Source: Aggregatilinea lenta
GTDB lineage: Bacteria; Chloroflexota; Anaerolineae; Aggregatilineales; Aggregatilineaceae
Direction of reading: 5' to 3'
Assembly: GCF_003569045.1 (NCBI RefSeq)
Contig: NZ_BFCB01000003.1
Location: 2,294,001-2,358,000, forward strand
DNA: 64,000 bases
A program made the position numbers and the translations under genes. Each line of letters starts with the position of its first letter. Position 1 is the stretch's first letter. Below the pieces are notes generated by a model, which was given only the letters and a program-made list of their open reading frames with translations, ran no database searches and was not told the DNA's origin. Positions 43,174 to 51,979 of the stretch are shown piece after piece.

Positions 43174-43210
43174 ACAGGCCGGGCGGTACACGTCACCCGG
43201 CCTGTTTTTT
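43174..43210 (+). terminator. Terminator of response regulator gene
   Basis: A perfect 10-bp stem ACAGGCCGGG/CCCGGCCTGT, 12-nt loop, then TTTTT, 22 nt after the stop. Confidence 0.9.
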
Positions 43211-43264
43211 GTCGCCGCAGCGGGCGCGCGAGCAACGTAGTGGGCACGCGAGTAACGTTGTAGC

Positions 43265-44836
43265 TTAGCCGCGTGCGAGCAGATCGTAGTGCAGGAAGAA
43301 GTTCGGCTCCAGCGTGATGCCGGTGATGCCGTCCCGGGCGGCGACCTGGATGTGGTCCTGCCACAGCGGGACGAGGTCGTAGTCGCGCAGCAGCAGCCCG
43401 GCGACGTCGCGGTAGAGCGCGCCGCGCTCGGCGGGGTCGTCGAGCAGGGCTGCCTGGTCGAGCAGGGTGTCCTTGTCGTCGCTGGCATAACCCGCGTTGC
43501 GCGGAATCATCGAATCCGAGTGCACCAGCGGCCCCAGATACGCGGCGGGATCGGGCACGATGGGCGTCCAGGCGAACAGGAACGCCTGACCCTCGCCACG
43601 CTGCAGGGCACGCACGAAGGTGGATGTTTCCACGTTGCTGAAGACGCCGGTGCTGACAAAGTCGCTGGACGTAAAGCTGGACCGGACCAGCTCGCTGGCC
43701 GCGCCGACATAAGTGTCGCCGTAGGTTGGCTGCGAGAAGTTGATCTGGAACTGGAGCCGCGACGAGCCGCGCGTGCTGTACGACGCGGCACGCAGCACTT
43801 CTTCCGCGCGCTGGATGTCGGGCGTATCCGGCCAGACGGGCGCATAGGCGTCCGGGAACAGGTCCGGCACGGGGCTGGTCAGCGGCGTGGCGTAGCCGCC
43901 CAGCGCCTCGTGGATCACGCTGCTGCGCTCGACGAGTAGTGTCACGCCCTCGCGCGCGAAGGGATCTTCGAACGGATCGCGCGTCTGGTTGAAGTCGAGG
44001 TAGAAGACACGCGTGCTCGGCACGTCCACGATCTGGATGCCGTCCGCGTTTTCCAGCGCGGCCAGGTCGTTGGTGAACAGCGCGCGCGACGCCAGATCGA
44101 TCTCGCCGTCCAGTAGCGCGTCGCGCAAGTCCTGGGCGCGGGCGTAGGCGCGCAGCACGATGTGCGGCGTCAGTGGGGCCGGACCGAGCGTGTAGTCCGG
44201 GTTGGCGGCCAGCACGATCGCGTCGCCCACGTCGAACGATTCGAGCGTGTAGGGTCCGTTGCCGATCAGCCCTTCCTCCGCGAACGGCTGCGGCATCTCG
44301 GCGGCGGCCAGATCGGGGTGCTGCGGGAAGTAGGGCGGCAGGGCGAGCAGCGCCAGGAAGTACGGCACCGGCTGTTCGAGCGTGAAGACCAGCGCGCCTT
44401 CGCCATCGACCTCGACTGTATTCACGACGTCGGTGATGGCCTGCGCCGCGTCGCGCTGCAGGGCGCGCGTGCGGGCGATGGAGTCCACGAATGTCTGCGG
44501 GGTGATGGGCGTGCCATCACCGAAGGCGGCGTCGGGGTGCAGCGTGAAGGTGTAGGTGAGGCGATCGTCGCTGACGGTGACGCTGTCGGCCAGCGCCAGC
44601 TCGTAGTCGACCGTGCCCGGCACCTGGCGCGTCAGCCCGGTATAGAGGTGGCTGAGCACTTCCCACGCGGCAAAGTCGTAGGCGTCGCCGGGATCGAGAG
44701 AAGTGGGCAGGTCGGTTGTGCCGATGGTGATCGTGTCCGCGTCCTGGGCGTCGGCGGGTGCGCCGGGCAGCGGCTGCGCCAGCAGGACGATGAGCGCGGC
44801 CAGGACGGCGGCGAGGGCAGTGCGGCGGAAAACGGG
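43265..44836 (-). CDS. Family-5 (peptide/nickel-type) ABC solute-binding protein, orphan
   Basis: The 523-residue protein starts with a signal peptide (MPVFRRTALAAVLAALIVLLAQPLPGAPADA) without a lipobox cysteine, then the SBP_bac_5 fold: TIGTTDLPTSLDPGDAYDFAAWEVLSHLYTGL, YTFTLHPDAAFGDGTPITPQTFVDSI and GNGPYTLESFDVGDAIVLAANPDY. It probably binds peptides or similar compounds outside the cell. No permease or ATPase genes are near. ATG 44836 is chosen because GGAG lies 10 nt upstream and the signal peptide begins there. Confidence 0.88.
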   Translation of the reverse strand, partial: PVFRRTALAAVLAALIVLLAQPLPGAPADAQDADTITIGTTDLPTSLDPGDAYDFAAWEVLSHLYTGLTRQVPGTVDYELALADSVTVSDDRLTYTFTLHPDAAFGDGTPITPQTFVDSIARTRALQRDAAQAITDVVNTVEVDGEGALVFTLEQPVPYFLALLALPPYFPQHPDLAAAEMPQPFAEEGLIGNGPYTLESFDVGDAIVLAANPDYTLGPAPLTPHIVLRAYARAQDLRDALLDGEIDLASRALFTNDLAALENADGIQIVDVPSTRVFYLDFNQTRDPFEDPFAREGVTLLVERSSVIHEALGGYATPLTSPVPDLFPDAYAPVWPDTPDIQRAEEVLRAASYSTRGSSRLQFQINFSQPTYGDTYVGAASELVRSSFTSSDFVSTGVFSNVETSTFVRALQRGEGQAFLFAWTPIVPDPAAYLGPLVHSDSMIPRNAGYASDDKDTLLDQAALLDDPAERGALYRDVAGLLLRDYDLVPLWQDHIQVAARDGITGITLEPNFFLHYDLLARG

Positions 44837-44933
44837 CATAGCGGATTTCTCCAACGTGAAGGTGAGTGACACCAGTCTGTTATACGCTCGCGGGGCGAGG
44901 CGTTGTCAGGCGGTGGCGCACCGCGCCACAGTC

Positions 44934-45237
44934 GTTAGTTTTTAGTTATTGGTTATTAGTTTAAGGCAAAGACAGGATCGAAGCTGATCCGCTCCACGTG
45001 CCGAGGCTGCGACGCCGCGATCCAACGGGCGAAAATCACCTCACCCCCGACCCCTCCCCAGTCTGGGCCGGAGAGGGGAGAAAACCATGCTCGTAGGGGC
45101 GGAGCTTGCTCCGCCCGCTGCGCCGAGGCCGCGTAACGCTCGCGCAGGGATGATTTATGAAGTGCCCCTGCGGTCGAACGTCCTGGATGCATTTTCGCGC
45201 TAGACAAGCGTAGGGGCGTATCACGATACGCCCCTAC
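44934..45237 (+). repeat. Mosaic intergenic repeat, modules R4-R1-R2-R3
   Basis: This fills most of the 462-nt gap 44837-45298. The modules are an AT-rich, TTAG-rich R4-like stretch (44934-44964), R1 (45036-45082), R2 (45092-45120, GGAGCTTGCTCCGCCCG) and R3 (45210-45237), a palindrome of two 13-bp arms GTAGGGGCGTATC with AC between. Order and orientation equal those at 8934-9208. No gene is visible in the gap. Confidence 0.65.
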
Positions 45238-45298
45238 TGAGCGGGTTACAGACCCGCCCCTGTGCTATGCTGTGAGGCTGGTCGAACCGGCGACCGGA

Positions 45299-46669
45299 TC
45301 AGGCTTCTTCGGGCTTGGCCGCGTCGGTGTTGCCGTTGGAGGCCGGGGCCGGTTGCGATCCGTTCGGCACGCGGTTCAGCGCGTCGATGAGGTTGAGGCC
45401 GGTTAGCGCTTCGACCGTTGCCGGGACCTGCGCAATGATGTTGGCGATGTCGCCGCTGATCTTGGACGCGCCCGCGCCCTTGCCGTCGCCGCTGCTGACG
45501 ATCACGATGCGCTCGGTCTGGGCCAGCGGCGCAGACACGGCAGCGGCCACTTCGGGCAGGCGGTCGATGAGCTGCTGGACCAGCGCGGCCTGCGTGTAGT
45601 TGGCCCACGCGGCGGCCTTCTGCTGCATCGCTTCGGCTTCGGCCAGACCGCGCGCGCGGATGGCGTCGGCTTCGGCTTCACCCTTGATGCGGATCGCGCC
45701 GGCGTCGGCTTCGGCGCGCGCCTGGATCTCGTACTTCTGCGCGGCGGCCAGGGTCTGGATCTCGTACTGGCGGGCCTCGGCGGGCTTGCGCACGGTGGCT
45801 TCAAGCTCGCGCTCGCGGCGCAGCGCTTCCTGCTCCTGGACCTCGATCTGCTTCGTCTTCTCGATAACCTCGATCTGCACCTGCTCGGCGCGGACCAGCT
45901 GGTTGGTCTTGTTTTCCTGCAGCGTTCCGGCCAGGTTGGCTTCGGCGCGCTGGCGCGACACTTCGTTGTCGTACGCGGCCTTTTGCAGCTCGTAGTCGCG
46001 CATGGCTTCGGCTTCGCGCGTGCGGGCCAACTGCTCGGCGATGGTCGCGTCGCGCTTGACTTCGGCGATGCGCGGGCGCCCCAACGCTTCCAGGTAGCCT
46101 TCCTTGTCGCGCACGTCCTTGATCACGAACGTGTCGATGCCCAGACCCATGTTCGACAGGTCGCTGCCGGAGACGTCCTGCACGCTCTGCGCGAAGACAT
46201 CCCGCTCGCGGTAGATCTGCTCGACGGTCAGCGTGCCAATGATGGCGCGCAGGTGACCGGCCAGCGTTTCGTGCGCGACGTTGATGATTTCCGCGCGTGA
46301 CTTGGACAGGAAACGCTCGGCGGCGGTGCGGATCGAGACGTCGTCGCTGGCAACCTTGATCTGCGCGACGCCTTCCAATGTGATCGCCACGCCCTGGATG
46401 GTATACACGTCGTCCGTGACGACTTCGATCGTCATCAGCTCCAGCGAGAGGGTATCGACGCGCTCCAGCACGGGCCAGATGAACGCGCGCCCGCCCTTGA
46501 CGATACGGTACGGCTCGACTTCGCCCGTCTCGGGGTTGCGGCGCTTGCGGCCCGAAATGACCAGCACTTCGTTGGGGCCGACTTTGCGCACGCGAGTGGC
46601 ATACACCGACACCAGCGCGAAGAGAATGAACAGGGTCAACAGAATGACAAATGCACCAAGGCCTTCCAT
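45299..46669 (-). CDS. Flotillin-like SPFH-domain protein
   Basis: The 456-residue protein has one N-terminal membrane segment (GAFVILLTLFILFALVSVYA), an SPFH/band-7 domain (about residues 25-200; VGPNEVLVISGRKR to GLGIDTFVIKDVRD), and a long Ala/Glu-rich coiled coil (about 205-370; AEAMRDYELQKAAYDNEVSRQRAEANLAG). This is the layout of flotillin (FloT/YuaG). It organises membrane microdomains. AAAGGA lies upstream of ATG 46669. It is the second gene after an NfeD-like gene with a 57-nt gap, as is usual for the pair. Confidence 0.93.
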   Translation of the reverse strand: MEGLGAFVILLTLFILFALVSVYATRVRKVGPNEVLVISGRKRRNPETGEVEPYRIVKGGRAFIWPVLERVDTLSLELMTIEVVTDDVYTIQGVAITLEGVAQIKVASDDVSIRTAAERFLSKSRAEIINVAHETLAGHLRAIIGTLTVEQIYRERDVFAQSVQDVSGSDLSNMGLGIDTFVIKDVRDKEGYLEALGRPRIAEVKRDATIAEQLARTREAEAMRDYELQKAAYDNEVSRQRAEANLAGTLQENKTNQLVRAEQVQIEVIEKTKQIEVQEQEALRRERELEATVRKPAEARQYEIQTLAAAQKYEIQARAEADAGAIRIKGEAEADAIRARGLAEAEAMQQKAAAWANYTQAALVQQLIDRLPEVAAAVSAPLAQTERIVIVSSGDGKGAGASKISGDIANIIAQVPATVEALTGLNLIDALNRVPNGSQPAPASNGNTDAAKPEEA

Positions 46670-46726
46670 CGCCGTTTTCCTTTCTGGGCGAACCAAACAG
46701 GGTCCTGAAACGCGAACAAAACGAGG

Positions 46727-47326
46727 TCAGTCGAGCGGCTCGACATACACGATATTCCCGGTGATATGTTCGATGCGCACGCGCTCACCTCGCGGAACGG
46801 ACTGGCCGTGTTTGGTCGAGCGCGCGCTGTACGTCACACGGCTGCCTTCGGCCACCAGCGCGATTTGCCCCACGCCATTGGCCGGGATGGGCGTGGTGAT
46901 CTCCCCCGTCATGCCGATCAGGCGGGTCTGGTGGACCTCGCTGCTGACCGTTGGCGAGAGAATATACACGAAAAAGAGCTGCGCGAGAATGCCAACCACG
47001 ATCCCGCCGAGCAGCGCCGTCATCAGGCTGGCCGCGCGGCTGGCGTCGAGCAGGGTGACGGCGATGAGGCCCGACGCGCCAAAGGCCGACACGAAGCTGG
47101 CGATAGCCAGGGTGCTCACGCCGACGGCGTCGCCGGTATCGTGATCGCCAATGTCGAAGTTAGTGTGCAGATCCACGTCCAGGTTGCCCAGCGCGTCGGC
47201 GACGCCGTGGAAGAACACCAGGAACACGGAATACACCACGCCGACGAACAGCGCGCCTGCGTAGACGACGTTGAGCGGGTTACCCTGGAACAGGTCGCCC
47301 AGTGCACTTGCCAGCGGCGTAATCAT
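46727..47326 (-). CDS. NfeD-like membrane protein with C-terminal OB domain
   Basis: The 199-residue protein has two or three hydrophobic helices (VVYAGALFVGVVYSVFLVFF; LAIASFVSAFGASGLIAVTLL; SLMTALLGGIVVGILAQLFFVYIL). A soluble OB-like domain follows (about residues 140-199; GMTGEITTPIPANGVGQIALVAEGSRVTYSAR). NfeD partners work with flotillin in membrane organisation. It resembles the YqiJ/YuaF branch, which lacks the serine protease domain. ATG 47326 has GGGGA upstream; the longer frame is rejected. The promoter lies about 80 nt away. Confidence 0.85.
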   Translation of the reverse strand: MITPLASALGDLFQGNPLNVVYAGALFVGVVYSVFLVFFHGVADALGNLDVDLHTNFDIGDHDTGDAVGVSTLAIASFVSAFGASGLIAVTLLDASRAASLMTALLGGIVVGILAQLFFVYILSPTVSSEVHQTRLIGMTGEITTPIPANGVGQIALVAEGSRVTYSARSTKHGQSVPRGERVRIEHITGNIVYVEPLD

Positions 47327-47402
47327 GGCCCGTCCCCTTTCTCCTACAATTCTCTTTGGCCGGGTGGCTGCCGAACTGCGGCTGGCGATCACGGTCAATA
47401 GC

Positions 47403-47431
47403 ATTATAGAGTCGCACATCTCCCAGGGCAA
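47403..47431 (-). promoter_or_regulatory. nfeD-flotillin promoter
   Basis: On the minus strand TTGCCC (47426-47431), 17 nt, TATAAT (47403-47408), about 77 nt before the NfeD-like gene start. Confidence 0.65.
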
Positions 47432-47495
47432 TCATTTTTGCTGACAGCGGCCTGACGTTCGTCTAAAGTTCCTGACAAGCCGACAGGCCCGATTC

Positions 47496-47504
47496 TGGTA
47501 TAAT
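47496..47504 (+). promoter_or_regulatory. Extended -10 promoter for small membrane protein gene
   Basis: TGGTATAAT lies 21 nt before ATG 47526, with AGGAGG between. No -35 is visible. Confidence 0.6.
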
Positions 47505-47525
47505 CCGGGCCAGGAGGACGGCCTG

Positions 47526-47699
47526 ATGGATCGACGAAATGCTGCGGCACGGGTGTGGCTGTTGGTGCTCATCGCGCTGGTGGTGATGGCGATCGTTCTG
47601 GGCGCGTCGCTGCATCTGCTGCCGCCGCCGCCCGGCAGTCCCACGCCGACCTCGCCGCCTGTCCTGGACCGGCCTGAAGGGCTGCCGCGCGTCCAGTAA
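47526..47699 (+). CDS. 57-residue single-pass membrane protein
   Basis: ATG 47526 starts a 57-codon frame: a short basic start (MDRRNAAARV), one hydrophobic helix (WLLVLIALVVMAIVLGASLHLL), then a Pro-rich tail (PPPPGSPTPTSPPVLDRP). It has AGGAGG 8 nt upstream and an extended -10 promoter, both good signs of a real gene. It ends 21 nt before the prepilin peptidase start, so the two are probably co-transcribed. The function is unknown; it may assist the peptidase or be an accessory pilus-assembly protein. Confidence 0.7.
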   Translation: MDRRNAAARVWLLVLIALVVMAIVLGASLHLLPPPPGSPTPTSPPVLDRPEGLPRVQ

Positions 47700-47720
47700 G
47701 CACACGAGGGAGATAGCCAG

Positions 47721-48515
47721 ATGGAGATCGTGATAGCGGTGGTGGCCGGGATCATCGGCCTGCTGGTGGGGGGCCTCATCAACGTGCTGGCCGACGATCT
47801 GCCCGATCGCGGGAGGCCGCATGCGCCGCATTATCCCGATGGCAGCCCACGCCCGGTGAGCGCGTGGCTCGGCGTGACCGCGTTTCTGACTGGGGAGCGC
47901 GCCTCGTCGTTTGATCCGACTGCGTGGCTGTCGTGGCGGCACCCGATCACCGAAGTGGTGACGGCGATCTTTTTCGCCGCGATTGCGCTCGGACTGCGCG
48001 GCGAGCTGGCCCCCGTGCCGCTGATGGTGTACGTCGCGGTGCTGATCCTGATCACTGTGATCGACGTGGAACACCGGCTGATCCTGTTCATGGTGGTGCT
48101 GCCCGCGTGCCTGTTTGCGCTAATCGTGGCCGCCGTGCTGCCGGGCGAAGATCGCGCCTTCACCGATTATCTGCTGGGCGGGGTCGAGGGCTTTGCGCTG
48201 TTCTTCGCGATGTTCCTGGGCGGCGTGGTCTTTTCCGAGGCGGCGCGCACCGGCGAGGTGGCGTTCGGCTTCGGCGACGTGATGCTGGCGACGCTCAGCG
48301 GCCTGATGCTCGGTTGGCGGGCGTTCATCTTCGCCGCTCTGATCACGGTGTTCGTCGGGGCGTTGGGCGCGGTGGTCTACCTCGCCGCGCGCGCCATGAT
48401 GCGCCAGCGCTACCGGCTGTTCACGCCGCTGCCGTACGGCCCGTACATTGTGATCGCCACGCTGATCATGCTGCTGTTCCGTGACGAGGTGCAGCGCCTG
48501 ATCCAGGGAGGGTGA
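47721..48515 (+). CDS. Prepilin peptidase (A24 family)
   Basis: The 264-residue integral membrane protease cuts the leader of type IV pilin-like proteins. The catalytic aspartates are D115 (VIDVEHRL) and D186 (FGFGDVMLATLSGLML). The usual GxGDxK has methionine in the lysine place. The N-terminal cytoplasmic CxxC zinc site of PilD is absent, and the methylase region is short and odd (DRGRPHAPHYPDGSPRP). Multiple TM helices are clear. GGGAG precedes the ATG. No pilin genes are in the window. Confidence 0.9.
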   Translation: MEIVIAVVAGIIGLLVGGLINVLADDLPDRGRPHAPHYPDGSPRPVSAWLGVTAFLTGERASSFDPTAWLSWRHPITEVVTAIFFAAIALGLRGELAPVPLMVYVAVLILITVIDVEHRLILFMVVLPACLFALIVAAVLPGEDRAFTDYLLGGVEGFALFFAMFLGGVVFSEAARTGEVAFGFGDVMLATLSGLMLGWRAFIFAALITVFVGALGAVVYLAARAMMRQRYRLFTPLPYGPYIVIATLIMLLFRDEVQRLIQGG

Positions 48516-48551
48516 TTCGGCATGCTATAGTGATACGTTCCTGCAAATGTC

Positions 48552-49313
48552 TCATTCAAGTGATTTTAGTTCTTTGATAATGGCCTTGATTTTTGTAGGT
48601 CCCATATCCCTGTCTCTTAATAGTTCTTCCAATAATGTAATTGCACGTTCAGTTACCAACTCTATTTCGTCGATCTTTTTTAAAGATATCTTTGTAGTCT
48701 TATTGGCTTGATCAGCTACTTCTGCCATATGCCTCATGCTGTCGGTTGCTGAAGCTACTTGCTGACTGTATTCTTCTGCTGTTTTTATTGCCTCCGATGT
48801 AACTTGTGCTGATTTCTTTGCGTCGTTCATTGCTTCATCTGTGATCTGCCATGCTTCGTTCCATCCGTCAAGTATCTCTTGTATTAAGGGTATCATCTGT
48901 TGTGAAGTTCGAGTTAGTTGATTGATAGCGTTTGTGGCTATTATGATGCCTATAGAAAAACCTAGACCTATGCTGCCAATCATTGTGTACCACACGCTGG
49001 ACCGATAAATACCGTATGCAAGCACTCCTAGTAGATAAAGCAAACTGATAAGCGAACGCCAATTTAGGAAAGTGGAGAGAAGACTATGATTGAGGATTTT
49101 TACTTCACTATTCACCTCTCGATATTCGATAGCTTGTTCGGGTCGATGCGAAGATTTGAGTTCCTGTCGGAGTAGTAGTTGTTGTTGCTTTATTTCAAAT
49201 CTGTACCTTGCCCACGATCCAGCCACTCCTTGTGCAACTCCAGCAAGAATAGCAAAGATACCGCCGCCAACAACAGTAATTATCGCTATGATGCCTGGAT
49301 CGTTGAGTGACAT
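48552..49313 (-). CDS. Low-GC membrane protein with long coiled coil
   Basis: The 253-residue protein has a hydrophobic start (IIAIITVVGGGIFAILAGVAQGVAG), a polar stretch, and a second pair of hydrophobic segments (LISLLYLLGVLAYGIYR; MIGSIGLGFSIGIIIATNAI). A coiled-coil tail of about 110 residues (AWQITDEAMNDAKKSAQVTSEAIKTAEEYSQQVASATDSMRHM) resembles the helical hairpin of methyl-accepting proteins but lacks their signalling tip. AAAGGAG precedes the ATG. Base composition is clearly AT-richer than its neighbours, suggesting transfer. It converges on the prepilin peptidase gene. Confidence 0.75.
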   Translation of the reverse strand: MSLNDPGIIAIITVVGGGIFAILAGVAQGVAGSWARYRFEIKQQQLLLRQELKSSHRPEQAIEYREVNSEVKILNHSLLSTFLNWRSLISLLYLLGVLAYGIYRSSVWYTMIGSIGLGFSIGIIIATNAINQLTRTSQQMIPLIQEILDGWNEAWQITDEAMNDAKKSAQVTSEAIKTAEEYSQQVASATDSMRHMAEVADQANKTTKISLKKIDEIELVTERAITLLEELLRDRDMGPTKIKAIIKELKSLE

Positions 49314-49545
49314 CGAGTGCTCCTTTGACTGCTACTACATCTAGCAGCCAAGAAATTCGTTACAGTCTCTAATAAGACCTGCTTACACCAAACATTATCT
49401 TTGGAACTGAGGTTTCAAGCAATCGGGAACCAGACGCGTGCACGCGGTGTAACGCTTGTGATCCGCCGCAGTGCGCGGCGGCATCGATCCGAAAAACGAG
49501 ACTGAACCCGCCCAAACACAGTCAGGTACATTAAGGAGCATCGCC

Positions 49546-50232
49546 ATGCCTCGCAAACACATCCTCCTTACGCTACTCGTCATCGCCCTGCTGAATCTGC
49601 CAACTATGCCTGCCTTCGCGGGCGGCTGGGCCGTCGCCACGCTCGACGCGTGGCCGGGCGCGGTCGTCGCCGGGGAGCCGGTCGAGATCGGCTTTGCCAT
49701 ACGCCAGCACGGCGTCACGACGCTGGAAGCCCTCGCTCCAGTGATCACCGCGACGCACCGCGAGACAGAGGCATCCTTCGCGGTGGACGCGGTCGAAGAC
49801 GCGCCGGGCCACTACAGCGCGACGCTCATCTTCCCAGAGGCGGGCGAGTGGGACTGGATGCTGACCGCCTTCGGGCCGGACCAGCCGCTGCCGACCCTGA
49901 CAGTGCTGCCGGAGGACACCGACCCGGAAGCGACGCCCGAAGCGCCGGACGATCCCGACGCGGCGCTGGCTGAGCTGGGTGCGACGCTGTTCGTGGCGAA
50001 GGGTTGCGCAGTGTGCCACGAACACAACGGCGTCGAGTTCGAGTTGTTCGCCTCGAACAATCGCGGGCCGGAGTTGTCGGATTACAGCGGTGACCCGGAT
50101 TTCCTGGCGCAGTGGCTGGCGGACCCGGCCAGCGTCGATCCGAGCACAGCCATGCCGGACCTCGACCTGGACGAAGGCGAGATCGAGGCGCTGATCGCGT
50201 TCCTGAACGCGGACGCCGAGCCGGCTGAGTAG
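49546..50232 (+). CDS. Secreted cytochrome c with N-terminal Ig-like (FixH/YtkA-type) domain
   Basis: The 228-residue protein has a signal peptide (MPRKHILLTLLVIALLNLPTMPAFA), a beta-rich domain (residues 27-120; ATLDAWPGAVVAGEPVEIGFAIRQHGVTTLE to EAGEWDWMLTAFG), an acidic linker (EDTDPEATPEAPDDPDA) and a small cytochrome c domain (about 140-225). The haem motif is C-A-V-C-H, and the axial methionine is probably in AMPDLDLDEGEIEALIAFLN. It would pass electrons outside the membrane. TAAGGAG precedes ATG 49546. No oxidase gene is adjacent. Confidence 0.87.
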   Translation: MPRKHILLTLLVIALLNLPTMPAFAGGWAVATLDAWPGAVVAGEPVEIGFAIRQHGVTTLEALAPVITATHRETEASFAVDAVEDAPGHYSATLIFPEAGEWDWMLTAFGPDQPLPTLTVLPEDTDPEATPEAPDDPDAALAELGATLFVAKGCAVCHEHNGVEFELFASNNRGPELSDYSGDPDFLAQWLADPASVDPSTAMPDLDLDEGEIEALIAFLNADAEPAE

Positions 50233-50256
50233 AGCGTGGCTGAAAGGGAATAGAAA

Positions 50257-50292
50257 ACTCTGCCCGCGACAGACTCCTGTCGCGGGCAGAGT
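50257..50292 (-). terminator. Terminator between cytochrome c and FAD oxidase genes
   Basis: A perfect 16-bp stem (ACTCTGCCCGCGACAG and its complement) with a 4-nt loop. The minus-strand end runs into TTTTCTATT, so it terminates the FAD oxidase gene and may also block the convergent gene. Confidence 0.85.
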
Positions 50293-50318
50293 GGTGAAGG
50301 TGAAGGGACCGGCTGCGG

Positions 50319-51716
50319 CTAGTTGGCGCGGGCCGGGATGTTGAAGCCGTGACAGAACACGTTCTCCGGGTCGTATTTGGCCTTGACCGCGATCAAACGG
50401 CGGTAGGTGTCGGGCAGGTACGCCTCGTGGGTGCGCTGCCGCGATTCCTGGCCTTCCAGGAAGTTCATGTACACGCCGCCGTGCATTGCGCTGCCCAGGG
50501 CCTTCTTCATCTCGACGATATGGGCGCTCAGCGCGGTATGGGCGTCCGGCGAGAAGGGTACCCCGATCAGGCACAGCAGCAGCGGCGCATCGCGGTGGCT
50601 GAAGGCCGCTGACTCCGGATCGACGCGGGCAATCGCGCCGCCTGCGTGGCGCACTTCGGTCACGGTGAGCGGGGAGAACGCGCCGTAGCGGATCAGCGTG
50701 TCAATCGCTTCGTCGCTCAGCTCGCGCATCCAGCCGCCGGACACCATATCGGGCATCGGGTCGCTCGGGTCGCTGCTGATCATGCCGACCTGGGAGAACG
50801 GCAGCGCCTGGAACATGTTCATAATCGGCGTCTGCCAATCGATCCACTGCTGCACCAGCGCTTCGCCTTCTTCCACCGGCCCCGCATAGCAGCCGCGCAC
50901 CATGACCACCGTCTGGCCGCGCAGCGGTTCCGGCACCATCGGCAGGGGCGGGAAGTTTATGATCACGATGGCGGAGGTCAGCGCATCGGGCGCAGCGGTG
51001 ATCCAGTCGCGGTAGCGGGCGAACACGTCGCGCGCCATTTCAATCGGGTAAATCAAGTTGCCGCCGTAGACGACCGTCTCAGGGTAGAGTCGGAAGCCGA
51101 GCGCGGTGATCACACCAAAGCTGCCGCCGCCGCCGCGCAGCGCCCAGAACAGGTCGTTGTGCTCGTCCGCACTGGCGCGGATCAGCTCTCCGTCCGCCGT
51201 CACCACGTCGAAGTACACGACACTGTCGGTCGCCAGACCGTACTTGCGCGCCAGCCAGCCCATGCCGCCGCCAAGCGTGTAGCCGACCACGCCGACGTCG
51301 GGCGAGGAGCCGAGCAGTGGGGCGAGGCCGACTTCTTGCGCTGGGCCGAGGACGTTGTGCCACTGCGCGCCGCCCTGAACGTGCGCGATTCGTGCCTCGG
51401 CGTCGATGGTGACACCGGTCATGCGCTCGGTCACCAGCAGCAGGCAGTCGTCGGCGGGCAGGGTCACACCGTGGCCCGTCGATTGCACGGCGATGTCCAG
51501 GTTAAATTCGCGGGCGAAACGGACCGCTGCCACGACGTCCGCTGCCGTTTCGGCGACGACGACCAGCGCGGGATACTGGTCCACGGTCAGATTCCAGGCG
51601 CGGCGCGCCGCGTCATAATCGGTGTCGGTGGGTGTTACCACAGCGCCTGCAACTTCAGCGCGCAATCCGGCGAGCATGTCGGCGGTGTATTCCATCATGG
51701 CGTTTAACGTGGTCAT
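50319..51716 (-). CDS. FAD-linked oxidase, berberine-bridge type
   Basis: The 465-residue protein has a PCMH-type FAD-binding domain (LVVVAETAADVVAAVRFAREFNLDIAVQSTGHGV, then GGGMGWLARKYGLATDSV, GGGGSFGVITAL) and a C-terminal BBE segment (KAKYDPENVFCHGFNIP). The histidine in STGHG is the likely covalent FAD attachment site; no second cysteine link (GxC) is seen. It oxidises an unknown substrate such as an alcohol or sugar. No signal peptide is present. GAGGG precedes the ATG. It is followed on its strand by a strong terminator. Confidence 0.88.
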   Translation of the reverse strand: MTTLNAMMEYTADMLAGLRAEVAGAVVTPTDTDYDAARRAWNLTVDQYPALVVVAETAADVVAAVRFAREFNLDIAVQSTGHGVTLPADDCLLLVTERMTGVTIDAEARIAHVQGGAQWHNVLGPAQEVGLAPLLGSSPDVGVVGYTLGGGMGWLARKYGLATDSVVYFDVVTADGELIRASADEHNDLFWALRGGGGSFGVITALGFRLYPETVVYGGNLIYPIEMARDVFARYRDWITAAPDALTSAIVIINFPPLPMVPEPLRGQTVVMVRGCYAGPVEEGEALVQQWIDWQTPIMNMFQALPFSQVGMISSDPSDPMPDMVSGGWMRELSDEAIDTLIRYGAFSPLTVTEVRHAGGAIARVDPESAAFSHRDAPLLLCLIGVPFSPDAHTALSAHIVEMKKALGSAMHGGVYMNFLEGQESRQRTHEAYLPDTYRRLIAVKAKYDPENVFCHGFNIPARAN

Positions 51717-51979
51717 TTGATGTCCCTCAGGTCACTGGTGTGATTGCGAAGCTATGGTTCTAGAGTACGCCTCATCCCGCCCGCGATCATCCGGCCTAGG
51801 GCTGATTTGCGCGTCCGCCTAAAGACGGAGCCGCCGCCGGTAGCCGGGTGACGGGTAATGGGGCAGGCCAGGTGACCCAGGGCAAAACGCGCCACTGCGC
51901 CGATGCGAACGGAGCGCAAGGCGCGTATGCTAACAGTAACTAATGGGAAGGGCTGTGACGTATCGAAGGAGAAGGTCGA

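Noticed and set aside
43217-43260. Short direct repeat (cgcgag-aacgt units) as a CRISPR-like or iteron array
   Set aside because: Only two imperfect units; no array.
45270-45300. Possible tRNA T-arm (GGTCGAACC-like) near 45282
   Set aside because: No acceptor stem, anticodon arm or correct spacing around it.
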